Numbered from the stretch's first letter, positions 1 through 6,057 are shown. The stretch is 6,248 nt of DNA from an uncultured Clostridia bacterium (GCA_946626395.1 CAMOUF010000001.1:1-6248); one strand, 5' to 3'. Notes: generated by a model not told the origin, from the letters alone. Program-made: numbers and translations.

Positions 1-1565
1 ATTGCAAGGCGCTGGTGACGGATTTCGGCACCGCGGAAAAGTACGGCGGATTGTGCAACCTGCGCTTTGACGATACCAACCCCGCCAAGGAGGATACCGA
101 GTACGCCGAGGGCATCAAGCGGGATATTGAATGGCTGGGCTTCCATTGGACGGGCGGCCTGTTCTTTGCCAGCGATTATTATCAGAGATTATACGATATC
201 GCCGAGGATTTCATCAACCGGGGCCTGGCCTATGTGGACGAATTGTCTGCCGATGAAATGCGGGAATACCGGGGCACCCTCACTACCCCCGGCAAAAACT
301 CCCCCTGGCGGGACAGGCCCATCGCAGAAAACCTGGATCTCTTCCGCCGCATGAAGGCGGGGGAATTCCCGGAAGGCCGCTATATCCTGCGGGCCAAGAT
401 CGACATGGCCTCCCCCAATATGAACATGCGGGACCCCGCCATGTACCGCATCCTGTATAAAGAGCACTGGCGCACCGGCAGCACTTGGTGCATCTATCCC
501 ATGTACGATTTCGCCCATCCCCTGTCCGACGCCTTCGAGGGCATCACCTATTCACTCTGCTCCCTGGAGTTTGAGGATCACCGGCCGCTGTACGACTGGT
601 TTGTGGAAAAGGCCGGGTTCCGGGCGGGAGACGGCCAGGGCTATTTTGGCCCCCGGCAGATCGAGTTTGCCCGGCTCAATATCACCCGCACCGTGATGAG
701 CAAGCGCCATCTGCGCCGCCTGGTGGAGGAAGGCTTCGTGTCCGGCTGGGATGACCCCCGGATGCCCACCCTGACCGCCATGCGCCGCCGGGGCTATCCC
801 GGCAGCGCCATCCGCTCCTTCGTGGAGCAGGTGGGCCTGGCCAAGGCCGATTCCACCGTGGACGTGCAGATGCTGGACGCCTGCGTCCGGGATGCCCTGG
901 GCGATTCCGCGCCCCGGGTGATGGCCGTGCTGAACCCGGTGAAGGTGGTGCTGACCAACGTGCCCGACGATTGGACGGACACCCTGACCATGGAAAACCA
1001 CCCCGACCACCCTGAGCTGGGGGAGCGGGAAGTAACCATCAGCAAGGAAATCTGGATCGAGAAAGAGGACTTTGAGGAGGTTCCCCCCAAGAAGTTCTTC
1101 CGCTTGAAGCCCGACGGCGAAGTGCGCCTGAAGGGCGCGTATATCATCAAGTGCGAATCCGTGGTCAAGAACGAGGCGGGGGAGATCGACCATATTGAAT
1201 GCTCCATTGACCTGTCCTCCCGCTCCGGCTCGGAAGGGGCCAACCGGAAGGTGAAGGGCACCATCCATTGGGTGGACGCCAACGACTGCTCCGCTTTCGA
1301 GGCCCGGCTCTACGACCAGCTGATGACCGAAGCCTGGGACACCGCCTCCGCCGAGGAAAAGAAGGATGTGACCGCCTTCGTGAACCCGGATTCTCTGACG
1401 GTGGTCAATGGCTACTGCGAGCACACCCTGGTGAGCGCCAGCGTGGGCGACACCTTCCAGTTCCTGCGCATGGGCTACTTCTGCAAGGATAAGGATTCCA
1501 CGGAGGAAAAGAGCGTCTATAACCGGGTGGTCAGCCTGAAGGACGGCTATAAGCCGCAGAAATAA
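1..1565 (+). CDS. glnS: Glutaminyl-tRNA synthetase (GlnRS), 5'-truncated by window edge
   Basis: Class I aminoacyl-tRNA synthetase that joins glutamine to tRNA-Gln in the cytoplasm using ATP. The reading frame is open from the first complete codon at position 3 (520 codons visible). E. coli GlnRS has about 554 residues, so roughly 40 N-terminal residues, including the HIGH motif, lie upstream. Visible family signatures are CNLRFDDTNPAKED (about nt 54-95), the block LAYVDELSADEMREYRGTLT, WCIYPMYDFAHPLSDAFEGI, and the KMSKS-type loop VMSKR at nt 693-707. From about nt 880 to the end comes the C-terminal anticodon-binding beta-barrel region, with typical MENHPDHPELG, KVKGTIHWV and YFCKDKDSTEEK segments. 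The match to GlnRS rather than GluRS is clear along the whole length. The GTG at 15 is only an internal valine codon, not the start. The stop is TAA. The next gene begins 2 bases later. Confidence 0.96.
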   Translation, partial: CKALVTDFGTAEKYGGLCNLRFDDTNPAKEDTEYAEGIKRDIEWLGFHWTGGLFFASDYYQRLYDIAEDFINRGLAYVDELSADEMREYRGTLTTPGKNSPWRDRPIAENLDLFRRMKAGEFPEGRYILRAKIDMASPNMNMRDPAMYRILYKEHWRTGSTWCIYPMYDFAHPLSDAFEGITYSLCSLEFEDHRPLYDWFVEKAGFRAGDGQGYFGPRQIEFARLNITRTVMSKRHLRRLVEEGFVSGWDDPRMPTLTAMRRRGYPGSAIRSFVEQVGLAKADSTVDVQMLDACVRDALGDSAPRVMAVLNPVKVVLTNVPDDWTDTLTMENHPDHPELGEREVTISKEIWIEKEDFEEVPPKKFFRLKPDGEVRLKGAYIIKCESVVKNEAGEIDHIECSIDLSSRSGSEGANRKVKGTIHWVDANDCSAFEARLYDQLMTEAWDTASAEEKKDVTAFVNPDSLTVVNGYCEHTLVSASVGDTFQFLRMGYFCKDKDSTEEKSVYNRVVSLKDGYKPQK

Positions 1566-1567
1566 CG

Positions 1568-2056
1568 ATGACACAGGCTCAGAGGATGCGCAAAGCGCTG
1601 AATAAAATTGTTATTTCCAAGCTTTCGCAAGCGGGATTTGAAGGAAACTATCCTCATTTTCGCCGGAATCGGGAAAACGTGATCGACTTGATCGCTTTCG
1701 TTCCATGCAAATGGGGCAACGGCTTTGAAGTGGGAGGAACGGTGGTTTTCCGTCGGGAAAAGCCGGACAGGCAAAACATCCTTCGGGGAACGAAGTCCAT
1801 TGACGAAAAACTGCATCCCGAATGGAAGGCATTTGCTGAACGTGGAATCGAGGAAATGGGTTTTGCTGATACGCAAATCCGAAACATTCTGCGCGGGATG
1901 GGTTGGAATAATAGCCACGCTTTCTATTATTCCGATGTGTACAGGCAATTTGATCCGACGCTGGGCTCTTTCGTTTATACAGCGGTGGGCGAAAAGCAGG
2001 CAGAGACGTTCATGCCCAAGCCCGGCATGAAGTTGGTTCAGACGGCCGATGAGTAG
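1568..2056 (+). CDS. Unknown-function protein, DUF4304-like, 162 aa up to an in-frame TAG
   Basis: Small soluble protein of unknown function. The ATG lies 2 bases after the glnS stop and no good Shine-Dalgarno is visible, so translation probably depends on coupling to glnS. The arrangement LNKIVISKLSQAGF, then FRRNRENVIDLIAF, then WGNGFEVGGTVVF resembles DUF4304 proteins (N-terminal helix ending in a GF, a one-residue arginine-rich strand, a hydrophobic strand pair). This family assignment is from memory of the pattern and only moderately sure. No signal peptide, membrane segment or catalytic motif is seen. The gene is less GC-rich than its synthetase neighbours: hand counts give 29/60 G+C at 1621-1680 against 41/60 in glnS at 901-960, which suggests later acquisition. 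It ends at TAG 2054-2056, but the frame continues open to 2233, so this may be a truncated version of a 221-residue protein. Confidence 0.65.
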   Translation: MTQAQRMRKALNKIVISKLSQAGFEGNYPHFRRNRENVIDLIAFVPCKWGNGFEVGGTVVFRREKPDRQNILRGTKSIDEKLHPEWKAFAERGIEEMGFADTQIRNILRGMGWNNSHAFYYSDVYRQFDPTLGSFVYTAVGEKQAETFMPKPGMKLVQTADE

Positions 2057-2233
2057 CTTCCCGCGCGGATTGCGGAGGAAGTCAGCAGGCAGTTGGACGA
2101 GCTTCTATCCTGGTTTCAGCAAATGAAAACCTATGACGATTTGAAACTCTGGGCAAAAAAGAAAAACGGAACGGGAAATGATTGGCGAAGCAAGCTGAGC
2201 AGGATCATCCATCTTTCCAATGGGAAAATATAA
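2057..2233 (+). pseudogene. In-frame continuation of the DUF4304-like gene beyond the TAG
   Basis: Directly after TAG 2054-2056 the same reading frame stays open for 58 codons to TAA 2231-2233. The translation starts LPARIAEEVSRQLDELLSWF and continues with KTYDDLKLWAKK, then SKLSRIIHLSNGKI. This is plausible protein: an amphipathic helix ending in a WF pair, then a second charged helix, which would fit a C-terminal helical tail of the preceding protein. No separate start codon with a ribosome site opens this segment; the only in-frame ATG is at 2123-2125. The simplest reading is a nonsense mutation (for example CAG to TAG) that removed the tail. Readthrough or a sequencing error would give the same picture. 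The segment is AT-rich (23/60 G+C at 2101-2160) and runs to within 25 bases of gltX. Confidence 0.6.
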
Positions 2234-2258
2234 ATCGATCAAGGGAGAATGATACGTT

Positions 2259-3710
2259 ATGACACAAGTTCGCACTCGCTTTGCCCCGTCCCCCACGGGC
2301 TTTATGCACCTGGGCGGCGTGCGCACGGCGCTGTATAATTATCTGTTCGCCAAGAAGATGGGCGGCAAATTCATCCTGCGTATCGAGGACACCGACCAGG
2401 AGCGCATCGTGCCCGGCGCGGTGGACGTGATTTACGACACCCTTCGGGGCTGCGGCATGAACTGGGACGAGGGCCCGGACATCGGCGGCGATTACGGCCC
2501 CTATGTGCAGAGCGACCGGAAAAGCCTGTATCTGCCCTACGCCCAGGAGCTGGTAAAGAAGGGCGCGGCCTACTATTGCTTCTGCACCAGGGAGGAATTG
2601 GACCAGCGCCGGGCCGCCGCCGAGGAAAAGGGCGAGGTGTTCAAGTATGACAAGCACTGCCTGAACCTGTCCAAGGAGGAGATCCAGCAGAAGCTGGACG
2701 CGGGCGTGCCCTACGTGATCCGCCTGAACTGCCCCACCGAGGGGGAGAGCAGCTATGACGACGTGGTGTTCGGCCACATTTCCTTCCCCAACAGCGACCT
2801 GGACGATATGGTGCTCATCAAGCAGGACGGCATGCCCACCTATAATTTCGCCAACGTGATCGACGACCATCTGATGGGCATTACCCACGTGATGCGGGGC
2901 ATGGAGTATCTGAGCTCCACCCCCAAATACAATATCCTGTACCGGGCCTTCGGCTGGGAGATCCCCACCTACGTCCACCTGACCACCGTGATGCGCGACG
3001 CCCAGCACAAGCTGAGCAAGCGGGACGGCGACGCCTATTACAGCGACTTTATTGACAAGGGCTACCTGAAAGAGGCCCTGATCAATTATCTGGCCCTGGT
3101 GGGCTGGAACCCCGGCACCGACCAGGAGTTCTTCACCATGGACGAGCTGGTGCAGGCCTTCGATATCAAGCGCCTGAACACCTCTCCCGGCATTTTCGAT
3201 GTGACCAAGCTGGACTGGATGAACAGCCAGTACATCGCAAAAATGGATTTTGAGGCGTACCTGGCCATGGCCACTCCCTGGTTTGACCAGGTGCTGGCCG
3301 GCAGGAATGTGGACTACCGCCGCCTGGCGGAGCTGATGCAGAGCCGCACGGACGTGTTTTGCCATGTGCCGGACAAGATTCGCTTCCTGGCGCAGATGCC
3401 GGACTACGATCCCGCCATCTTCTTTAACAAGAAGCAAAAGAGCGACGAGACCGTGGCCAAAGAGGTGCTGCCCCTGCTGCTGCCCGTGCTGGAGGGTATC
3501 GCCGATTGGACGGAGCAGAACATCCACGACGCGGTGATGGAGAAAATTCCCCAGTGGGGCAGGAAGAACGGCGCGGTGCTCTGGCCCATGCGCATCGCCA
3601 TCTCCGGCCTGGAGTCCACCCCCGGCGGGGCCTTTGAGATCGCCTATCTCCTGGGCAAGGAGGAGACCCTCCGCCGCATGAACGAGAGCCTGAAAAAGCT
3701 GGGCGCATAA
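2259..3710 (+). CDS. gltX: Glutamyl-tRNA synthetase (GluRS)
   Basis: Class I synthetase that charges tRNA-Glu with glutamate using ATP, in the cytoplasm. It has 483 residues, a normal length for bacterial GluRS, and is complete. In order: the Rossmann catalytic fold with the HIGH-type motif in APSPTGFMHLGG (residues 9-20); FILRIEDTDQER (38-49); a probable zinc site C107-x-C109-x20-Y130-x3-C134; YNFANVIDDHLMGITHVMRG (195-214); the KMSKS-type loop KLSKR (251-255); LALVGWNPG (278-286); then the helical anticodon-binding half to residue 483, ending LRRMNESLKKLGA. The ATG at 2259 is chosen because MTQVRTRFAPSPTG is the usual GluRS N-terminus and an AGGGAG site lies at 2242-2247. As GlnRS is encoded just upstream, this enzyme is probably the discriminating type that charges only tRNA-Glu; that is inference. 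It ends in TAA, followed by a terminator. Confidence 0.97.
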   Translation: MTQVRTRFAPSPTGFMHLGGVRTALYNYLFAKKMGGKFILRIEDTDQERIVPGAVDVIYDTLRGCGMNWDEGPDIGGDYGPYVQSDRKSLYLPYAQELVKKGAAYYCFCTREELDQRRAAAEEKGEVFKYDKHCLNLSKEEIQQKLDAGVPYVIRLNCPTEGESSYDDVVFGHISFPNSDLDDMVLIKQDGMPTYNFANVIDDHLMGITHVMRGMEYLSSTPKYNILYRAFGWEIPTYVHLTTVMRDAQHKLSKRDGDAYYSDFIDKGYLKEALINYLALVGWNPGTDQEFFTMDELVQAFDIKRLNTSPGIFDVTKLDWMNSQYIAKMDFEAYLAMATPWFDQVLAGRNVDYRRLAELMQSRTDVFCHVPDKIRFLAQMPDYDPAIFFNKKQKSDETVAKEVLPLLLPVLEGIADWTEQNIHDAVMEKIPQWGRKNGAVLWPMRIAISGLESTPGGAFEIAYLLGKEETLRRMNESLKKLGA

Positions 3711-3730
3711 AAATACCAACGATATGGAAG

Positions 3731-3759
3731 CTGCCGTGAATCGCTCGCGGCAGTTTTTT
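3731..3759 (+). terminator. Intrinsic terminator after gltX
   Basis: An 8-bp stem (CTGCCGTG at 3731-3738 with CGCGGCAG at 3746-3753, one G-T pair) closes a 7-base loop and is followed at once by six T (3754-3759). It sits 20 bases after the gltX stop and should end the synthetase transcript. Confidence 0.9.
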
Positions 3760-3803
3760 GCGGGGTTTGGAAAAATCGGGGCTCAAAAAACATGGTTTGC
3801 TCC

Positions 3804-3832
3804 TTGCCGATATTTGTGTTTTATGGTAGAAT
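3804..3832 (+). promoter_or_regulatory. Extended -10 sigma-A promoter for the coiled-coil gene
   Basis: The -35 is TTGCCG (3804-3809), the spacer is exactly 17 bases, and the -10 is TAGAAT (3827-3832), preceded by TGG, giving a TGn extended -10. Transcription should start near 3839, leaving a leader of about 60 bases. It lies between the gltX terminator and the coiled-coil gene, so the latter is probably its own transcription unit. Confidence 0.7.
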
Positions 3833-3885
3833 AACGCCGTGGATAAAAATGCAAATTACACGCTGGAAAACGAAAGACAAATTTT

Positions 3886-3894
3886 GGAGGAGGG
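3886..3894 (+). promoter_or_regulatory. Strong ribosome binding site for the coiled-coil gene
   Basis: GGAGGAGGG lies 6 bases before the ATG at 3901, one of the best Shine-Dalgarno matches in the window. It fixes the start codon and suggests high translation. Confidence 0.88.
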
Positions 3895-3900
3895 TGCCCT

Positions 3901-5376
3901 ATGAAAAAGAACTTGGCGATCACCGTTATTTCGATTCTTGCCGTAATATGCATTGCCTTTGGCGTGCTGTATTTTACCAATAACGCGGACAAAACCAAGC
4001 GGATTCAGGCCCTGGAAGCGGACGCGGCCCAAAGAAGCAATCAGATCGATACGCTCAACGCCGACGTGGCTGATAGAACAACCCAGATCACCGGGCTGCA
4101 GGCGGACGTGACGGACAAGGCAGCCCAGATCGAAACGCTGACCGCGGACACAGCGGACAAGGCAGCCCAGATCGAAACGCTGACCGCGGACACAGCGGAC
4201 AAGGCAACCCAGATCGAAACGCTGACCGCGGACACAGCAGACAAGGCAGCCCAGATCGAAACGCTGACCGCGGACGCAGCGGACAAGGCAGCCCAGATCG
4301 AAACGCTGACCGCGGACACAGCAGACAAAGCAGCCCAGATCGAAACGCTGACCGCGGACGCAGCGGACAAGGCGGCGCAGATCGAAACGCTGACCGCGGA
4401 CGCAGCGGATAAAGCGGCCCAGATCGAAGCCCTGAATGGCAACGCCCAGGAAGCGGCCCAGCGCATCGCCGCTCTGACCAAAGCCCAGACCGAAAAAAAG
4501 ATGCAGGTCAGAAATCTGACCACCAAGGCGGCGGACCAGGAAAAGCGGATTGCCGCGCTGGCGGCGGAAGCCGCAGAGGGAAAGGCTGCCATCAGCGCCC
4601 TGAACCAGCAGGCGGCAAGCCAGGAACAGCAAATCGCCCAGCTGACCGCCGAGGGGACAGAGAAAGCGTCCCAGCTGGAAGCGCTAAAGGCTGATGCCCA
4701 GAAGAGTGGAGAAAGCATCGCCGCGCTGACGGCGGACGTGGCGGACAGGGACAAGAAAATCGAAGCGCTGACGGCGGAAAACACCGAAAAGGAAACCCGC
4801 CTCACCGCCCTGAATCAGCAGGCGGCGGAGCAGGAAAAGCAAATTGCCCAGCTGACCGCCGATATCGACGGCAAAGCCGCCCAGATTCTTGAAATGACTG
4901 CCGCAGCCGAAAAGGCCGCCCAGACCATCGAAGGCCTGAACAGCGAATTGCAGGAAAAAGCCGCCCAGATCGAAGCGCTGAACCAGGCGATTGCCGAAAA
5001 GGACAGCCAGATCGAAGCGCTGACGGACAGCCGGAACGCGGCTCAGGCGGAGCCTGCTTTGGACGCCGAGCCGGACGCCCCCGGGGAGGAAGCCGTCACT
5101 ATTCTGGAGACGAGCTTTTGGGTGAGCACAAAGAATTTGTACTTTAAGCTCACAGCGCATAACAACCTGACGGATCGGGCCCTGGATCATCCCTCTTTCA
5201 GGATCACGGCCCGCAGCGCCAAGGGAGAAGTGCTTTGCACCGCCATCCAGACCCTGGATGTGATCGAGCCGGATCAGGTCGTATATTACATGGGCCTGGC
5301 AGGAGCCATCGACGAATTGCCCGCTGCCGTGGAAATTGAGTTTGTGGGAACGGAAGGGGAAGGAGAAGCGCTGTAA
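3901..5376 (+). CDS. Membrane-anchored long coiled-coil repeat protein with C-terminal beta-rich domain
   Basis: Hypothetical protein of 491 residues; no named family is recognised. Residues 1-3 are MKK, then about 4-26 form one hydrophobic segment, best read as a signal anchor. C17 does not fit a lipobox because Ile precedes it, and no LPxTG sorting motif is present. Residues 31-380 are 25 consecutive 14-residue repeats with no insertion or deletion, consensus KAAQIETLTADTAD. Position 5 is Ile/Leu/Val in all 25 and position 8 is Leu in 24 (Met once). The 14 residues are two heptads: an I/L core step alternates with a weak Ala/Thr and Lys step. A continuous helix would be about 50 nm long. 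An acidic, Pro/Ala-rich linker (about 381-400) leads to a C-terminal region (about 400-491) with alternating hydrophobic strands (FWVSTKNLYFKLTAHNNL, SFRITARSAKGEVLCTA, PAAVEIEFVG), loosely like Ig-type FxLYD domains. Likely topology is N-in, with rod and tip outside. A surface spacer or stalk role is inference. The gene is flanked by its own promoter and terminator. Confidence 0.9.
   Translation: MKKNLAITVISILAVICIAFGVLYFTNNADKTKRIQALEADAAQRSNQIDTLNADVADRTTQITGLQADVTDKAAQIETLTADTADKAAQIETLTADTADKATQIETLTADTADKAAQIETLTADAADKAAQIETLTADTADKAAQIETLTADAADKAAQIETLTADAADKAAQIEALNGNAQEAAQRIAALTKAQTEKKMQVRNLTTKAADQEKRIAALAAEAAEGKAAISALNQQAASQEQQIAQLTAEGTEKASQLEALKADAQKSGESIAALTADVADRDKKIEALTAENTEKETRLTALNQQAAEQEKQIAQLTADIDGKAAQILEMTAAAEKAAQTIEGLNSELQEKAAQIEALNQAIAEKDSQIEALTDSRNAAQAEPALDAEPDAPGEEAVTILETSFWVSTKNLYFKLTAHNNLTDRALDHPSFRITARSAKGEVLCTAIQTLDVIEPDQVVYYMGLAGAIDELPAAVEIEFVGTEGEGEAL
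4117..4410 (+). repeat. Seven tandem 42-bp units inside the coiled-coil gene
   Basis: Units start at 4117, 4159, 4201, 4243, 4285, 4327 and 4369, each 42 bases and differing at only a few positions. Units 1 and 2 are identical. Each encodes KA[AT]QIETLTAD[TA]AD. Unit 8 (4411-4452) is diverged after its first half. Because 42 is a multiple of 3, gain or loss of units keeps the frame and changes the rod by 14 residues. The near-identity, including synonymous sites, against the much more diverged repeats on both sides points to recent expansion. Confidence 0.95.
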
Positions 5377-5436
5377 TATGTATGTACGCCGCAGCCTTGA
5401 TGGCAGCGGCCAGGAGCGCGCACCCCAAAAAGAATG

Positions 5437-5472
5437 CCCCCTGCTTTCGCTTGACGAAGACAGGGGGTTTTT
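5437..5472 (+). terminator. Intrinsic terminator after the coiled-coil gene
   Basis: CCCCCTG (5437-5443) pairs with CAGGGGG (5461-5467). Inside, two mismatched positions are followed by TTCG/CGAA and a CTTGA loop. Five T follow (5468-5472), with a further T-run at 5477-5481. It lies 60 bases after the stop codon. Confidence 0.85.
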
Positions 5473-5598
5473 GATCTTTTTAGGCTCAATGCAAAAGTTT
5501 GTGGGGATACCAATCAATCCATGACTCTCTCCTCCGTAAAGCATTAGAAAAAGAAGATTGTGTTTATCAATACCTTGATTGCTTTCTCGGAGGGGGGG

Positions 5599-5643
5599 TG
5601 TGGGGGACCCTCTCTTTGGCATCCAAAGAGAGGGTCCCCCACA
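5599..5643. repeat. Perfect 21-bp hairpin with 3-base loop
   Basis: The arm 5599-5619 (begins TGTGGGGGACCC) is exactly complementary to 5623-5643 (ends GGGTCCCCCACA), with the loop CAT at 5620-5622. All 21 pairs are Watson-Crick. Only four T (5647-5650) follow, after AATC, so it is not a standard terminator. It resembles the palindromic REP or MITE-like units found between genes, but copy number cannot be seen from one window. Confidence 0.85.
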
Positions 5644-5671
5644 ATCTTTTACATTGAACCAAGAAACCATT

Positions 5672-5702
5672 GCCTTCGGGATTTGCTCCCGTAGGCTTTT
5701 TT
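5672..5702 (+). terminator. Second intrinsic terminator, + strand
   Basis: GCCTTCGGGA (5672-5681) pairs with TCCCGTAGGC (5687-5696) with one mismatch and the loop TTTGC, followed by six T (5697-5702). No gene ends just before it; it would act as a backup for transcription from the left, or is the relic of a lost gene. Confidence 0.75.
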
Positions 5703-5729
5703 CATTTTTGGTATAAAACCCCTTGACAA

Positions 5730-5933
5730 CTAATTCGCCATGATACAGGTAAACAGCGGCGCGCACAGGGAAACCCCCGCCACCAGCATGGCGTCGTTGG
5801 TCCGGGCGATGAAATAGGTGTCCGCCAGGTTATACACCAGCGTCACCACCATGGTGAACACCACCGGCAGCGACAGCTTGAAATAGGACGAGGCCAGGTG
5901 CTCTGTGTCAAATCCGTTTTGCTGTGTCATCAC
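5730..5933 (-). pseudogene. MATE-family transporter, N-terminal fragment only
   Basis: The fragment encodes the cytoplasmic N-terminus (MTQQNGFDTEHLASSYFKL) and the first membrane helices (SLPVVFTMVVTLVYNLADTYF, quoted in part: SLPVVFTMVV, VYNLADTYFIA) plus AMLVAGVSLCAPLFTCIMA. These match the start of MATE-family multidrug/Na+ antiporters, which usually have about 450 residues with 12 membrane helices. Here the homology stops after IMA, and one codon later comes TAG (5730-5732). No continuation is found in any - strand frame to the left, so this is a broken gene and not a frameshift. The start is GTG 5931-5933 or ATG 5928-5930; AAGGA at 5942-5946 (read on the - strand) suits either. A 66-residue product could not transport. 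A good promoter and ribosome site remain, so the break seems recent. Confidence 0.8.
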
Positions 5934-5948
5934 GCGTCATATCCTTTC

Positions 5949-5969
5949 CTGCCCGGTTTTGCCAGGCAG
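5949..5969 (-). other. Hairpin in the leader of the broken transporter gene
   Basis: CTGCCCGG (5949-5956) pairs with CCAGGCAG (5962-5969) over 8 bp with one G-T pair on the RNA strand and a 5-base loop. It lies between the - strand promoter and the start codon, and its edge overlaps the purine-rich ribosome site (5942-5950). No U-tract follows, so it is not a terminator. A role in translation control is possible but not shown. Confidence 0.45.
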
Positions 5970-5984
5970 AATGAAAGCAAAAAT

Positions 5985-6013
5985 ATTATAGCAAATCGCG
6001 CAGAGCGGTTCAA
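5985..6013 (-). promoter_or_regulatory. Strong - strand promoter for the MATE fragment
   Basis: Read on the - strand: -35 TTGAAC (6008-6013), a 17-base spacer, and a perfect -10 TATAAT (5985-5990) preceded by TGC (extended -10). The leader to the start codon would be about 45 bases. Confidence 0.8.
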
Positions 6014-6028
6014 GGGAAAAAACAGCGC

Positions 6029-6057
6029 TGGTCATGGGCGGGGAAAGATGCTATAAT
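6029..6057 (+). promoter_or_regulatory. Divergent + strand promoter reading towards the window end
   Basis: -35 TGGTCA (6029-6034, 4 of 6 consensus bases), a 17-base spacer, and -10 TATAAT (6052-6057) preceded by TGC (extended -10). It points away from the MATE fragment into the hairpin-rich end of the window. Its target gene is not visible. Confidence 0.6.

Larger units (their letters stand above)
5473..5729. other. Gene-free stretch with hairpins, possible dispersed repeat
   Basis: No convincing gene is seen on either strand. The stretch holds the perfect hairpin 5599-5643, the terminator 5672-5702 and otherwise AT-rich sequence. Its right end abuts the break point of the transporter fragment at about 5735. 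The density of palindromes and the position at a gene break suggest an inserted element or rearrangement scar. No terminal inverted repeats or target duplication could be found by eye. Confidence 0.4.

Noticed and set aside
552..1574. Long - strand open frame opposite glnS
   Set aside because: It is antisense to a well-recognised synthetase; high GC leaves the opposite frame open. The translation is His/Gly/Val-rich and matches no family.
2054..2056. TAG recoded to glutamine in this organism
   Set aside because: Attractive next to glnS, but a single event gives no support and no other gene here contains an in-frame TAG.
2206..2234. Promoter for gltX at TATAAA 2229-2234
   Set aside because: No acceptable -35 at 16-18 bases upstream; the A/T-rich run is also explained by the end of the preceding reading frame.
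2205..3719. Long - strand open frame opposite gltX
   Set aside because: It is the shadow of gltX, with low-complexity composition and no ribosome site.
3934..3954. Lipoprotein signal around C17 of the coiled-coil protein
   Set aside because: The residue before the Cys is Ile; a lipobox needs Gly, Ala or Ser there.
4117..4452. Regular 42-bp array as a CRISPR-like locus
   Set aside because: There are no variable spacers; the units are contiguous, in frame and encode the coiled-coil repeat of a gene with clear start and stop.
3856..4632. - strand frame with repeated RGQRFDLG units
   Set aside because: The repeats are only the reverse reading of the 42-bp units in the coiled-coil gene.
5378..5524. 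48-codon + strand ORF just after the coiled-coil gene
   Set aside because: It contains the intrinsic terminator 5437-5472 in its middle, has a badly spaced ribosome site and no recognisable protein features.
5500..5540. - strand GGAGGAG followed by ATG
   Set aside because: The frame stops after two codons (ATG GAT TGA). Probably chance within repeat-like DNA.
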